From positions 496,001-560,000 of the forward strand of contig JBANDB010000021.1 in NCBI GenBank assembly GCA_037576215.1: a DNA stretch of 64,000 nt. The letters are read 5' to 3'. The notes under the pieces are model-generated. The model worked only from the letters and a program-made list of their open reading frames with translations, had not been told where the DNA came from and searched no databases. The DNA is from Armillaria gallica. Its lineage: Eukaryota; Basidiomycota; Agaricomycetes; Agaricales; Physalacriaceae. A program made the position numbers and the translations under genes. The first letter of the stretch is position 1. The number at the start of each line of letters is the position of its first letter. Positions 32,963-45,031 of the stretch are shown in pieces.

Positions 32963-34723
32963 ATGTCGACAGCTTCCTGTAAGAGCAGTATGATGGACGT
33001 GAGTTCATGTTTTGGACTCCTTCTCGAACATGACGCTGATTCTGGATTGATGCTCTACCAGAACATGCCCGAAGGCCTCTGCTCGAGATGCAAAGAATTT
33101 ATCTCGCTCCCCAAAGAGCCACCCACCTCTACAACCCCACCCTCCCTCGCCCATCTCTCGCAAACAAACGCGGCCCCGCCACTGGCAGAGTCAGAAGTCG
33201 AGGACCTGAAAAAATCGAGGGAACGTGTCAGATATTCAATCGCAGAACTTGATGATCAAATTCGTGACCTCACTCTCGCACTGGAGAAATTCCGAGTCGA
33301 GCGTGTGCGCCTCAAAGGGATCGACGACGAATACACCTCTTCTCTTTCTCCCATACGTCGCATCCCCTCCGAGATCTTATCAGAGATTTTTCTCCATGCA
33401 CAGAACAAGTACCATCAAGTATGCGATGCATCGAGTCCTTCCTGGGTGTTGAGTTGGGTCTGCAGGTCGTGGCGGACGATTGTAGTGAACTGTTCGGAGT
33501 TTTGGTGCATGCTTGGCATTTGTCCCCACCTCCTGAAAGTGACAGAAAATGCAACACCTTTACTCCGAACTACGATCAGCCGAGCTAGGGAGCGCAAGCT
33601 TGTTTTGTCCTTACGGTTCTCCCGCTTCCCTTATTGGTTTCCCACTGATGAAGAGATAATTTCTATCCTCGACGTCTTGATGGAGTCATCGGAGCGCTGG
33701 TTCATTGTCAACATAATGAATCTGCCTTCTAAATTTCTCCCTTTTTTCGCACCTATACGCGGCAGACTTGGTAGTCTGGAGGATTTAAGTATAGAGTGCG
33801 TTGACAGCTTGACACTGGACTTTCGTATCAACGCCTTCGAAGTAGCCCCCAAACTGCAAAGTGCGTGGATAGTGGGCTTCGAGGGTACGATGATTTCGCT
33901 ACCTCCGTGTCATCTCTTGGAGTTCTGCGATCGGAGACCATACGGAGATGATGCGCTGAATGGGTACTTCCTGGATATAATACGCAACGCGCCTGACTTG
34001 CATACATTCATGGTAGCGCTCCAGCCCACTGCAGCCTCCGTAGATGGGGTGTTCAGTATCGCTCCTCGCATTTTGCATCCCAATATCCGTGTCCTTCATG
34101 CATGTGAAGGTTCATTCCTTCGAAGTCTCACCCTTCCGCAGCTGGAGCATATGTGCTTGGCCGTGGGTGACGAGTATGCAATCTGTCCCCAAAATTCCCT
34201 CCTCGGTCTGCATGACTTGCTGCAACATTCCCATTGCTCTCTCCGCAGCTTACGTATTGTACATGCCTGGCCCCTAGAGGGTATCCTCACCGACATACTT
34301 CCGTTAATTCCTAGTCTTGAAGATTTCTATTTTTCTATTAAATTCGGTTGGGAAGGTGATACCAATACTATCATGCAGACCCTCATCTCTGGTATGTCCG
34401 ACCAAGATGAAAACCACCGCCTACGTCTCGTTCCTGGCCTGAGGAACCTTGACCTTGTCGTTTCATCACCTCGTCTTCTTCCAGTAATGGAGCTACTGCC
34501 GGGGCCGCCCGTGATGTTCTGTGACACCGTTTTTGTGAACACAATATCTCGCCGATGGAACCCAGTCGTTGGAGAGAGGATATTACAACGGGTCCATATG
34601 GAGGCATATCCGGGCATGGAAGTCTCGGGAAGTCTTTCGCAGCACGAGCAAGATCAATTGGAGGTTTGTAGAGGGGAAGGTCTCGATATATCGATTCATA
34701 TTGGAGAGATCAGATACGTGTGA
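32963..34723 (+). CDS. F-box protein with coiled coil and LRR-like C-terminus
   Basis: Open frame of 586 codons. Order: CxxC-containing start (EGLCSRCKEF), a charged coiled coil (about residues 75-125, SEVEDLKKSRERVRYSIAEL), the F-box PIRRIPSEILSEIFLHAQ, then SWVLSWVCRSWRTIV and a leucine-rich region with FLDIIRNAPDLHTF and LRSLTLPQLEH. A 63-nt intron from 32999 (GTGAGT) to 33061 (TACCAG) is possible and is supported by the same splice sites in the paralogue at 18817, which would remove 21 residues near the N-terminus. Likely SCF adaptor; target unknown. Confidence 0.82.
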   Translation: MSTASCKSSMMDVSSCFGLLLEHDADSGLMLYQNMPEGLCSRCKEFISLPKEPPTSTTPPSLAHLSQTNAAPPLAESEVEDLKKSRERVRYSIAELDDQIRDLTLALEKFRVERVRLKGIDDEYTSSLSPIRRIPSEILSEIFLHAQNKYHQVCDASSPSWVLSWVCRSWRTIVVNCSEFWCMLGICPHLLKVTENATPLLRTTISRARERKLVLSLRFSRFPYWFPTDEEIISILDVLMESSERWFIVNIMNLPSKFLPFFAPIRGRLGSLEDLSIECVDSLTLDFRINAFEVAPKLQSAWIVGFEGTMISLPPCHLLEFCDRRPYGDDALNGYFLDIIRNAPDLHTFMVALQPTAASVDGVFSIAPRILHPNIRVLHACEGSFLRSLTLPQLEHMCLAVGDEYAICPQNSLLGLHDLLQHSHCSLRSLRIVHAWPLEGILTDILPLIPSLEDFYFSIKFGWEGDTNTIMQTLISGMSDQDENHRLRLVPGLRNLDLVVSSPRLLPVMELLPGPPVMFCDTVFVNTISRRWNPVVGERILQRVHMEAYPGMEVSGSLSQHEQDQLEVCRGEGLDISIHIGEIRYV

Positions 34724-36664
34724 CCTGCCAGAGTTTACTGGTGTTATGATGAACGGTAATTCTACGTTGCTTACCCGAACGTCAGCAGGGAACCCTCGTT
34801 GACAGGCGTGGGTCGTCGTCGTTCATCTACCTGTCTATCAATGGACCTGCCGTGTATACTGATAGAACCATTGCGATGTAACGAGAAAGACTAGCATTGA
34901 TGCATTGTATTCGAGTGGAAGGTTCCAAGTTCCTATGCTCTTGGGCTGTCCTAAGTCATCTGTCGTCCTTTTGCTGTCCCCAGCTGTCCCTGTACCTCCC
35001 ATCTGTTTATATTATCCTTCAAGAATGATGCTGTGTCAATTTCAAGTACTATTGGTTGAAGCCTCTGCCTGATTCCGAGTCCTGTGTATACAGGCTCGGT
35101 CTTATGCGGTTTTTGGGGGTAGGTCCTCGGTGGCGGTGCATTTTGGTTATCCCGGGCTTTGCCGGTGCTAGTCAGCAACTCCGACGTCAATTCTCCGTCG
35201 GTTTTGTCCTTGCTCTTTTCCCCCATCACCGCACCCATATACCCCCACACGCTGCAGCGACAATTGCCCGATGCCAGTGCTTGCACCAATCTGCAGGACC
35301 TCCCTAAATTTTTATGATAGGACCGGGAACGACCGATTCGCGCCCGGAACTGGGTCGCAACCGTCCTGCTCTCTAGCATTCGCTATGTCGCGTCGCAACA
35401 AAAATCGGCCCACACGAGGGATTGGAAGAAAGGAGGGAGTCACGTTTTAAACTGTAAAATAGATGAGATCAAACTCTACGGAAGCCAAGCTTCAAATGGA
35501 CTAACACGTTTTTCTCCTGCACGATCTCCGGATGCACATCGAATCCCGACGTTAAGACGCGGGATCCGTCGCCCACGGCAGGTCCTTCCCTCTAAAAAAC
35601 TTGGAGAATCGAGTATCCTGTCGCTGAGTTAGAATTACGATGGCATGCTCCAAGGCCTTCATCGGCAAACCTCCTTCCCCCGGCCCAAACTCCCGTTGGA
35701 CCTTGAGGTTCCAGCCAGGCAGATCTTCTGGAATAGTAGGTTCTCGGGTTATGTCATTCGGCTGTCTGCATTGCGTGTATCCAAGTCATAGTCAATGCGC
35801 TGAGGAGTCGAAGAGAAGTGGGAGACGGAACGAAGGAATCGTGTGAGGTAATCAGGCACCTCCCCTTTTGACTGCACCGCGTTGACCACGACTTGGAAAC
35901 TATCGACTACATATTATATGACCAGTCGACGGACATATTCAATCAAAATTCTGTTATACGACTCGTTCTCTTACTCGCCGTGAATCGTGGACGTCTACAA
36001 GTTATTCTGGTTTCCAAGTTCTAACTGCCTTCTCCTACTGCAAGTCGAAGTGAACGCGTGCTCCTACAACACTTGACAACGACGATTACTTTTCTCTTCT
36101 CAAACGGTCCCTTCATTCATCCCTGCCTGCAGTCGCCTGACGTACACTGGTGCGTGGCTCTGATTCGGGCGGTTATCATACAAGAAGGGTAGCTAGGAGA
36201 GCAGGAAGTGATGGTTACCTCCGTCGAACATGGTACTAATACATGCGATACGTCGATGGCTTGTCCTCAAGCAAAATTTAGACGTTGAAATTTCATATCT
36301 CCACTTGGTGTCCACGCCATTGCGCACATAAGGGAAAACGGTTGGATGCCAGCACGTCTCTCAGATCAGCCCACAGCCCGTCCACTTCTACCACGAACGT
36401 TCAAGCTCCTGGAAAGTATTCAGACGGTATCCTTTGCTTTGGTGAGTACACTACTGCCAATGGTGGCGCCCATCTAATGTTTGTATCAAGTAATGCTCAT
36501 CTAGGGTTATTCAAATCCTGCACTACGGACTCCGAAGACGAGGCGCTTTCTCTTATGAGATATATCTCGGCGCTGTTCTCGCCCAAGTACTCAGGAAAGG
36601 ATATTTGTACTTAGGGACAGACCAGGACCGAGCGTTCAGAAGCACCTGATAGTGAATCGCCGAT
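34724..36664. other. Gene-poor 1.9-kb stretch
   Basis: Several short frames on both strands; none has a recognisable domain or convincing intron structure. Confidence 0.45.
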
Positions 36665-37446
36665 ATGCGCACTATGGCTGTTAGGATACCTCCATCGCGA
36701 TTACCCTCTTTCGTCTTCCTGGCTAATCACAACTACTCCATCATCTGCCTTAATCCCAGTATTATTACAGCGTTCAAGATCATCTACATACATAGACAGC
36801 TCACGGACGGAACTATCGACGATCTGCTCACTCCGGTGCTTTACGCATCTTTCTCGCTAGCCACGTCACTCTGGTGTACGCTGTTAATTATATACCGTGT
36901 CTGGACTGTGGGACGGACGAATGACCGAGGACTCGGGCCCTATCGACACATCGTTGAGGTCTTAATTCAGTCAGCGTCTATTCTGCGTCATTAATCCTAT
37001 TCGTCGCCTTCATTGCTCACAATGACTGGGCCACAAATTACCTTAATCCTATAACTGGAATCGCAAGGGTACGCAAACACCCTTCTTACTACCTACTTAT
37101 CCAACTGATGTTTGTATAGGGTGTCACCCCGATTCTCCTTGTCGGGCGTGTTGCGGCAGGACATGTTCGTCCTGACGACTTGTGGGAGGGGAGCATAATG
37201 ACATCGCTCCGTTTCGGGGAAGGAAGAGCAAAGGAGAGCACCCAGGAAGGCACTTTGATATGTATAAGCCTCTATGGTGACCTGGAAGCTCAGTCAGCAG
37301 ACGATGGACATGGCTCCCAGGAGGATGACGGGACGCACAGGGTCGCTCTGGATGACAATGTAGTTGCTCGCCGAGAGAAAGCAGATTATGATTTGAGCAC
37401 GACCCTTGTCGTACAGGAGAGGAGTATTGATGACCTCGGTACATAA
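36665..37446 (+). pseudogene. Basidiomycete multi-TM (GPCR-like) protein relic
   Basis: C-terminal half of a common agaric seven-TM protein: TPVLYASFSLATSLWCTLLI, GPYRHIVEVLIQSASIL, then in the next frame SLILFVAFIAHNDWATNYLN, an intron (from about 37069 to the TATAG before 37121) and GVTPILLVGRVAAGHVRPDD, LWEGSIMTSLRFGEG, ending at 37446. A one-base loss at about 36987 shifts the frame. N-terminal TM helices are missing upstream. Probably a decayed gene; sequencing error at the shift cannot be excluded. Confidence 0.55.
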
Positions 37447-37456
37447 ATGTTCGTAT

Positions 37457-38219
37457 TCATTCCAAGTCGGACTTGCCCCCCGGCTTCATACCAGCTTCAT
37501 ACCCTCGACTCGTTTGCGACAGTTGGCACAAGAGCTTGTCTTCCCTGTTCGTTTGTCTATCCTTCGCTGCTTCCTGTGGATAGGCCTTCCTTGTTTCAAG
37601 GTAACGATTACTGATATCGTTCCCGACGCAGCCGTCGGTGTTGACGGCGGTCCATTTCTCAAATGCGCCTTCCGGAAACCGTCTCTCTAACACAAGCTGC
37701 TCTTCCAATATGTTATCCGCCGCATTTTTGAAAGCTTTGCATCCCATGCCAGTCAGTCGGACGTGCTGGTGCACGAAAATGTAGCTGTCTCTTCTGCACT
37801 GTCATATGAGTCCTTTTGGATGTATTGACTGTGTATCGTTGACTCACGATAGCGTGTCAACGACCGGTGGTAAATATTTCTTTGTGATTATCCCCTGCAC
37901 CGTGAATACCATCTCCTCCAGCTGGTTGTCCTCGTCTGTTCTGACTATGCTCCATGTTCTGTCATTGTCGACACTCATCGTCCCGGTCTTCTTCAGCCAC
38001 TGTTAATGGCATGTCAGTGTGGTTTTAACTCATGATACCGTCTGTGTTACTCACTGTAGTTTGGCAGCTAGGTTGTATAGCTGAATTCCTTTGCTCCCAT
38101 TGACGTATACCTGTAAAACCTGACCTGCACTTCGATAGGCACCGTGCTGTGAGTGTGTTGTCTTGTGATTATGATCATCTGTGCTTACCCGCATCCTTGG
38201 TGTTGTAGTTCTGATACAT
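37457..38219 (-). CDS. Unrecognised spliced gene
   Basis: Minus-strand model: start MYQNYNTKDA (38219), small exons 38189-38219, 38111-38129 and 38055-38067, then 37848-37999 (WLKKTGTMSVDNDRTWSIVR, FTVQGIITKKYLPPVVDTLS) and 37457-37793 (RDSYIFVHQHVRLTGMGCKA, ERRFPEGAFEKWTAVNTDGC). The last two exons join in frame through a good GTGAGT/GCAG pair and are well supported. The first three are less certain; reading 38111-38129 through gives a different, also protein-like stretch. No family recognised. The gene is convergent with the 7TM relic, 10 nt apart. Confidence 0.5.
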
Positions 38220-40126
38220 CGTCGACTGATTTCAGTTTGCAAGGTTTATGTTGGGGATTTCGATGAACGTTCGGGATAACGTAGAGACCTGCCTGCTGTC
38301 TTTCTGTAATGTCAGCACTCTGAGCACTCTCGCTTCCTGTATTCTGCTCGCACGCTAGTACTTCTGGGCCAGTTCTTCTGCTTCGCAACATCTCGTTTTT
38401 CATTATCCCATGTGCTGCTGTTAGTCTGTTCCATGTAGTCTATTTACTTCTTGTCACCGCCTCGGAACTCTCTTATCTCTCAGCGCTCTTGTCTCGACTG
38501 CCACCTTTCTTGGCCTGTTGGTTTCATTACCACTTTCTGTTGTGCATTTTTGAGGAGTAGTCTGGTCATATTGGTTTACTTCTGGTGACATTTATCCTGG
38601 CATTCGCTGTTCTTGAAGCGATCCTCTTTGTCTTCCATGACGTGATACTACTGTTACAACCGTGAGTTCATTGTCGCTGTCTTCTGTATTGTGAGAATAA
38701 TCCGACCTGGCGTGGTAGTCCTTTTATTCAGTCGAGTGTACTGCGATGCCCCAGCCCCCTCTCTTTGTCTTTTTTCTTTTGAGTCTGGGTTATTTGTATC
38801 TCATTAATTGGTATTTGAAATGCAGATTGGGTATTGTTGCTGGAGCGTTGCCGGATCCCCCTTCCCACAGGACTCGGACGTGCCGCGCCTCGCGACGGCC
38901 CACCGCTTAATTATATCTCATCAACCTGGAGTATTCATAGAGGTAGCTGACGACTTGATCTTTCAGATACCGATATATTCCTTTTCCTACAATGATAGTC
39001 ATGTTTCAAACCTTGGGGTCTCTCCCGCCCAGCTCAGAATAGAGAACATTATTATCAGTTCCGACCTGCTTCCGACCTCTTTCCCTTTTGAAATTGTGTG
39101 ACAGGAGATAGCGACAACTGGAGATACCTGTGAGTCGCTGTGCCAACAGGAGGAAGGACAGACTTACCAACTGCTCAAAGTTCAACCGAGGATCACAAAG
39201 TGACTAGAGTGAAAATAGAATTAGGTGCTTGCTTAACGAGAATTATTACAAAACTGGTATCTCAGACCGAGCTACTCCTCGTTAAGCTCCGTTCTCCGAC
39301 CAAGACACTCGGTAATGTCAAGTCCTCGCCATTCAGCTCGCTGGTGAAATCGAGGCTGATATCGCCTACTACCTACCTACCTCATGATGTGCATATCCTT
39401 AAGCAGGACATTCTGTTCTCAATGATGGATGGCGCTGACCTGACGAGTCTTGTAGCCTGTGGACAATCTGAGAATACCGTAGTAATGATGAGCAAGCGCT
39501 GTCCTGTCCTGAACTTATCCGACACGTACATTCCGTGTGTGAGATTGCAGATCCAGACGACCGGATGTCCTGGTCGCTTCACGGTCTCTATAGGGCCTGG
39601 TCAGTTATAGATGAGCGTCGATCTGTAACGTTTAAAAAAAGGAACATGCAAAGAATCATACTTAACTAACCTTATCTGCGCCATACTGCGAGATCAGAGT
39701 TATCCTTCCAGGCCTTTTCGATGGGTTGACACCTGTCCCACTGTTACTTCAATCTTGGCAAAGTAACGGGAAATGAGACGGCTAGACTTTGATCTCATTC
39801 AGATTACGAATTCTAGGAGAATACTTGACCTGGGCGTCATCAAATTGTTTGATATGGTTGTTTTACCAAAGAAAGTGGGCAGGACTGCCATTTGAAATGA
39901 CCGGATCCCGAAGGCGACGGCGGAGTCAGCGCTTCCTTGTAGTCAAGCATCGAACGTTCATGGCTGAATGTGTCGCTGACATTAGTGCCAGATGAAAACA
40001 CACACCGAGAAATGGATTATCTCGTGTAAACGCTGACCTCGCCAACAGTTCCTCTACCACGTCCCTGTTCGAACAGAGTCGATCTCCATGATGGTCCTGC
40101 TGAAGTCGAGAGCATCGGAGAGTCCA
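38220..40126. other. No gene recognised
   Basis: 1.9 kb with only short frames, including 39140-39610 (GTG-led, no family match). A minus-strand exon-like block (38243-38400) may be 5' leader of the preceding gene. Confidence 0.4.
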
Positions 40127-41080
40127 CCTATGATAAACTTGAGCTGCTTTCTAGAGGATGTCTTAGCGGCATATCATAACAACTCCGAAAGTACTTACCT
40201 TGGCGTAGGCGACCTGACGTACCAGTCCTTCCGGTGATGAAGCGAGGCGAATCCGGAGATAACCAATCCGTGGACGTGAATCGACGTCGCGGTGGAACGA
40301 AAGTAACCATTGGGAGCAATACGGACGAGGAACGGGTCGAAAAACACGAATGCTGAGGATCGGATTGGAAGGTATCAACCTTAAGGCCTCAACGAAGCCC
40401 ATCGGGTGCAGATACAAATAATGAGGATATACGGTCTGAGGAACGAGTTTCCAGAGAGGGATTTGAGTCCAAATCGGCGCGCAGATATCTCCACCTTGAA
40501 GAGCTGGTCTCCAGCGGTCTCCAATCCTGGCAAGGCCACTAAAAAGAGACATGGAAAGGTTGCAACGTCGAGATCGTTCAAGCTGAAATCCAAGCTTGAA
40601 CATGATGTTTCGGTGTGGAATCATGAAGTCAGAATAGGTGAAGAAACTCAAAATAACTGAGGTCCATAAGCGCGGCGATTAGAGATGATGCGCCGCCCAT
40701 GTCTGATATAGGATAATTTCCACAGTGCTTCAAGACGGCCCAAAGAGTTGTGGTAACAATGGCAATGGAACATGATACCCTCCCAGTCGTAGAAGCACTA
40801 TGAGAAGACCTCCCGAAGAATATCATCGGTCATGGTGCGAATAGGGTGTAGAAGAGATCTGGCATCGTCGATACACGACCACCTGTTCTTTTTCGCTGAT
40901 AAAGGCGTTCAAGATTCTCATCGCGGTTGTGCCACTCATGATAGTTTCGCGTATATTGGATCTCTCCAATGGGGGATCTTTTGATTTAACAGCTTTTGCA
41001 CGCGGGGTGAACGAAATTGTTGCACCAATGAAAGAATCGCTGGGAGGCCTGGCAAAGTGGACAAGGTACGGTAGATTCAT
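40127..41080 (-). pseudogene. Broken copy of the 31.1-kb F-box gene
   Basis: Aligns collinearly with 31114-32754 on the minus strand but with stops, frameshifts and a large internal loss. Shared pieces: SFFTYSDFMIPHRNIMFKLG versus the intact copy's SDLMVPHRNIMFKFG; FQLERSR; the part around FISEKEQVV; and upstream non-coding sequence near 41100-41150 (TTACCTCATGA). The F-box region is disrupted (MTDDILREVF-like at about 40810). Non-functional. Confidence 0.75.
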
Positions 41081-41235
41081 ACATCTGAAACGAGTGATAA
41101 ATAGCGTTGATTTACGAAGAAACTAGCCAGTGAAGAAACTTACCTCATGAAAGTAATAAGGAGAGGTCGGAGCAATAGAGGAGAAATACATTTTGATTGC
41201 AATTTACAACAGCCTCCGGCCCGACTCATGATCTA

Positions 41236-41838
41236 TTAGCAGCTGAGAGCAAATCGAGTCAGCTTGACCTGGTCTTCCGTCACGTCCTCCCATTCCTTGT
41301 CGTCGTCCTCCACAGAACTCAGTGGCACCATGTCGAACCTGTCTCCTGCCCAGCCACCTTGTGAGAGATCTAACAGCATTGCGCACGACGAGCTATCAGA
41401 CCAACAGATGTTCGTGAGTAAGACGTTGCCAATATCGCCACTTTTCTCACTGCTCTTCAGCTCTTCGACCACCACATCTCGCCGGACGTACACGTGCTTC
41501 GTCAGATTCCTCAAAACCATTCCTCCAAGATCAATAAATCTTTGATAAGTTATCTGCGTATAGTACTGGTACGCGAAGTCATCAAGCGTCGTCGTTGAAT
41601 CGTCGTCGGAGTCATCGATATGATATGAGGCGATCTCGGAGACTTCCTCAGAAGTGAGGACATTAGGCGGACACTCTCTTATATAGTGCCCAATACACAT
41701 GATGCGGCAACCAGCCCACGAACCCGCCAAAAGGGCCATGACATCGCTGAAGTCGTCGTAAAAAATTTCGCCCAGCTTCCCCCCAAGATAGAGGCGCTCG
41801 CACCTGTCAATATTAACGAGTCTCCAGTGTTGGCCCAT
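41236..41838 (-). CDS. MGQHW-family protein, copy 3
   Basis: Intronless, 200 residues, third member of the family at 11243 and 12470. Motifs: MGQHWRLVNIDRCERL, GSWAGCRIMCIGHYI, CPPNVLTSEEVSEI, LRNLTKHVYVRRDVVVEELK, VLLTNICWSDSSSCAMLLDL, GGWAGDRFDMVPLS, EEWEDVTEDQ-like KEWEDVTEDQVKLTRFALS. An Asp/Ser-rich insert (DDSDDDSTTT) replaces the variable middle. It lies next to the F-box relic on the same strand. Reading frame preservation across three copies argues that the family is under selection. Function unknown. Confidence 0.8.
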   Translation of the reverse strand: MGQHWRLVNIDRCERLYLGGKLGEIFYDDFSDVMALLAGSWAGCRIMCIGHYIRECPPNVLTSEEVSEIASYHIDDSDDDSTTTLDDFAYQYYTQITYQRFIDLGGMVLRNLTKHVYVRRDVVVEELKSSEKSGDIGNVLLTNICWSDSSSCAMLLDLSQGGWAGDRFDMVPLSSVEDDDKEWEDVTEDQVKLTRFALSC

Positions 41839-43075
41839 AGTAGTCGAGAGCAGGATTCAAATGCGATGAAGGTGGCAGTGGAGGGTTTTGTTTGGTGTTG
41901 CTTGGACATCGATAGTCATCGACGCGATCTCGTGATTTGGACCAACGTTCCTCATCATAAGTTCATTTCTCCTTCGTGTTTGTCTCACGTCTTGTGTCCG
42001 GGAAGCGACTCCAAATCAGGCCCTGAACTATTATTTAGCCTGAAATACGGGCGAATTCAATCCAAGTCTTTTTTTTTTGTTTGACATCGAGGTAAACACA
42101 AGGGTTACAGACCAAAGTGTGCGCCACTTCCACGACCCTGCGAGGACCTGCTCTCGAGTAATCCCTTGTCTCGGATTAGTATCCATATCTGTCGAGACAC
42201 AAACTGCAGGATCTCGTACTTTATCTTTACTGTGGTATTGGGTCCGCATTTTGCTCTCGTTGGTAAATTATTTTACATGTCACGACTTCAGACTAGTACT
42301 ATGGCCGATAACGTTACTCAAATCCTCATTGTTTGGCCCCGATCCATTGCTAGCTTAATTTCACAAGGTACAGAAGAAACCCGCTGTTTTGGTTAACTAG
42401 AACTCTCGATAACTTTCTACGATTCTCCGTGACGCCGACTCTGATGTGAGCTTTCTTGAGCGACTAATTACTCGTGATCTCGGAGCCTCGTACGTGATGT
42501 ACTCAATCCTTATCAATAAAGCTGGTCCAGATCCAGATGCTTGCACACGCTTCGGAAGTCTACCTTGCATCCACATTTGATCGCTGCTCTAGTGAAGCGG
42601 CAGCATCCTGGGTTTCCCCTCATTTATTCTTGATTTCTTTTCCACACGATTTCGTGTATAGTGTGTCCTTCACAGCACTGAAGACAAGACGCAAGCACTA
42701 CGCATGAGATTTCGAGAAGGCCGACTGCATCTAATTGCATAACCATAAGAAAATAAACCTAGTCAGGGTACAGTGTGCAGCCTCGTGTTCTGCCCGAACA
42801 GGTTGCTTCACAGTGACTATCTTGGACAAGGGAATCTTATCCCCGAATTGTCTTGAGCGGGAACTATCTGGATTTGTTTCCAAACAATCGACGGCTCCCG
42901 CAGAGATGGTATGCGATCAAGAATCAGCGCGGGAGAAAGCCCAATCGAGGGTGTATTTCAACCTTCGAGTCTTGTCTTTTAAAGTCTTTCTTCAACTTGC
43001 AACGTCGCAAGAAAGTCCGCCCTCAATTTTTGCAGTTGTGGCCGTTGGTCTTTCTCTCTCTCCTTCTTTCGAGCG
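41839..43075. other. No gene recognised
   Basis: Upstream regions of the divergent MGQHW copy 3 and zinc-finger gene 1. Contains a T-run (about 42066-42080) and pyrimidine tracts before 43076; no supported gene. Confidence 0.45.
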
Positions 43076-44007
43076 ATGTATTTACTCTCAGTTTCTATTC
43101 TCCAGGTCCGTGATCCTCATAGTCCTCCTCTGGAGCATCAATGTCGATGCTTCATCGATGGTACGACTGCGCCATGCCCGTCCAGCTTCAACCGAAAGCA
43201 CGACCGCGATAGGCACGAGCGAATCCACCTTAAAGGTGCCGCTCGCGTTGAGCAGTAAGTGATTATATTTCTCGCAGCCACCTGGACCATCGTCTAACAA
43301 ACTTCGATACAGTCTCCATTATTGTCCCCTAGGTAGCCACTGCCCTCATGATTTCAAAAACCTCCAGCTGGGCAACCTTCGAATGCACATCAAGACTGTT
43401 CAGTAAGTTCTTGCATCGTCTTCGCCTACATGAAGCTCACGGTATTTATATCACCAGCCGGGATATCCAGCATTTAATCTGCCAGGTGTGCAGACCATTC
43501 GTGCTTACCGCGGACCCAACAGCCTTCGCAGGGCATCAGGCAGAGAAACACGGAGGACGGCATCCGGCGGCACCATTACCTCGCTTTGTCCCCAATCCCA
43601 CCCCGCCCGCCACTCCAGCGTCGTCTCCCCCGTATCTCTCTCGATCTACTACACCAGAGAGAATCACATTGGTGCCACTCGCCACCCTGAATCGCGCCAG
43701 ACCCACCCCAACCCCTCCAATGCCCCCTACATGCTCATTTATCGTGCAAGCCCAACAGCCACTCCCAGCAGAGGGCCCGTGCCTCAAGCCTATCATCCCT
43801 CCTCGCCGCCCCCGCGAGGCACGAAAGCCTTACTGCAGAACGCATTCTAGTACCATTCCGACACTCCGCGACTTTCTCCGCGACACCTGCGGCATCGAGC
43901 TCACTCAGCGTCACCGACTTCCTTCACTGCCGACTAGTAGTTCCTCCAAGTCCGAGCTGACAAGGAGTGGTAGCTTGTCCTCTTCACCCGACACTAGTGT
44001 ATTCTAA
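43076..44007 (+). CDS. C2H2 zinc-finger protein 1
   Basis: Three exons (43076-43254, 43313-43402, 43458-44007), 272 residues. Three Cys/His units: a first with CPSSFNRKHDRDRHERIH, a second CPLGSHCPHDFKNL...HIKTVH, and a third HLICQVCRPFVLTADPTAFA then GHQAEKHG (C-x2-C-x14-H-x4-H). The acceptor at 43457 is chosen because it alone completes the third unit. The C-terminal half is Pro/Ser/Thr-rich, as in transcription factors. The paralogue at 52131 has the same finger order and intron phases. Likely nuclear DNA-binding regulator. Start is the nearest in-frame ATG and is less certain than in the paralogue. Confidence 0.7.
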
Positions 44008-45031
44008 ACCTCCAATCAGCCAGGCGACCACCAGTACAACTGACAACTGCCTTTCAGTGGCCTGGTCCTCTACCTGCTCCCAATCAAATCCGCGGCATCC
44101 AATACAGTTTCGTCGGCCGCAATGTCATTTCCGCATGCTTTAACTCTCAAGTGCAAAAAGTATCGCTATAATTCTATCTCAAAATTCCGTTGTCAGCGTT
44201 GTTGTCGCTATGTTTCCGATTAGCACCGCCTTCTTCTCATTTTATTGTTGAACCGTACCTCCCTGTCCTCGTCGCTACGTTCCCGCTGTGTCGTCGTCCC
44301 TGTTTTCCTATGCTCGCGTTATCGAAAATATTCTCCCTGTCCTTGCTAAGTACTTACAAGTTAGAATCGTTCTCAATCAATGTCATCAATATACGAGCTC
44401 GCTGCATATCACTGTTCTCGTTGTTATTTTATTCGGCTAGTTCCAGTATCAGCTACGTCTCGACGATGTCCCATGGCTAACCCATGACATGAAGACCTAG
44501 TTAACACCACTTAGATATAAATCATACGAAGACGAGAGGGGGCTGACAACTGCAGTCGAAAGTGGTTTCGCGACCCAGCAAGTCAGCTGCGACAAGGTTT
44601 ACATCAGCACGCGAATCGAAAGTGAAGGAATCCGCGGTTCCACCTTACATGTGGTGCTCTGAAGAACAGCAGGAGCGAGACAATGCTGCTGGTCGCCTAT
44701 GCACACCATACCTACATTCCCACTCGAGTCTAAACTACAGGTTACCATCGGGAGGGCAAGAAAAAAAGAACACATAACGCTCACCCTTTGTGAGAAATGA
44801 CGAAGCACCGCAGTTCCGGTGTTGAGGAAACAGGGAATAGACAACATCGCCTTCGCTAGAGTTAGCTGTTCTGGCAGCAGGTTCAATCAGCCCTTTGGAC
44901 TTTCTCAGTCGTTAGTAGTTCATCGGGGAGACTGACCACCCCAAACCACTCGAATTCGAGATATGCCGGTTTCAAGTGATATACGCATAGGTGCGCCTTT
45001 TGATCAGTTCGCCTCCTGTGGCCATCACGAT
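44008..45031. other. No gene recognised
   Basis: 3' flank of zinc-finger gene 1 and about 700 nt more; only short frames. Confidence 0.4.
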
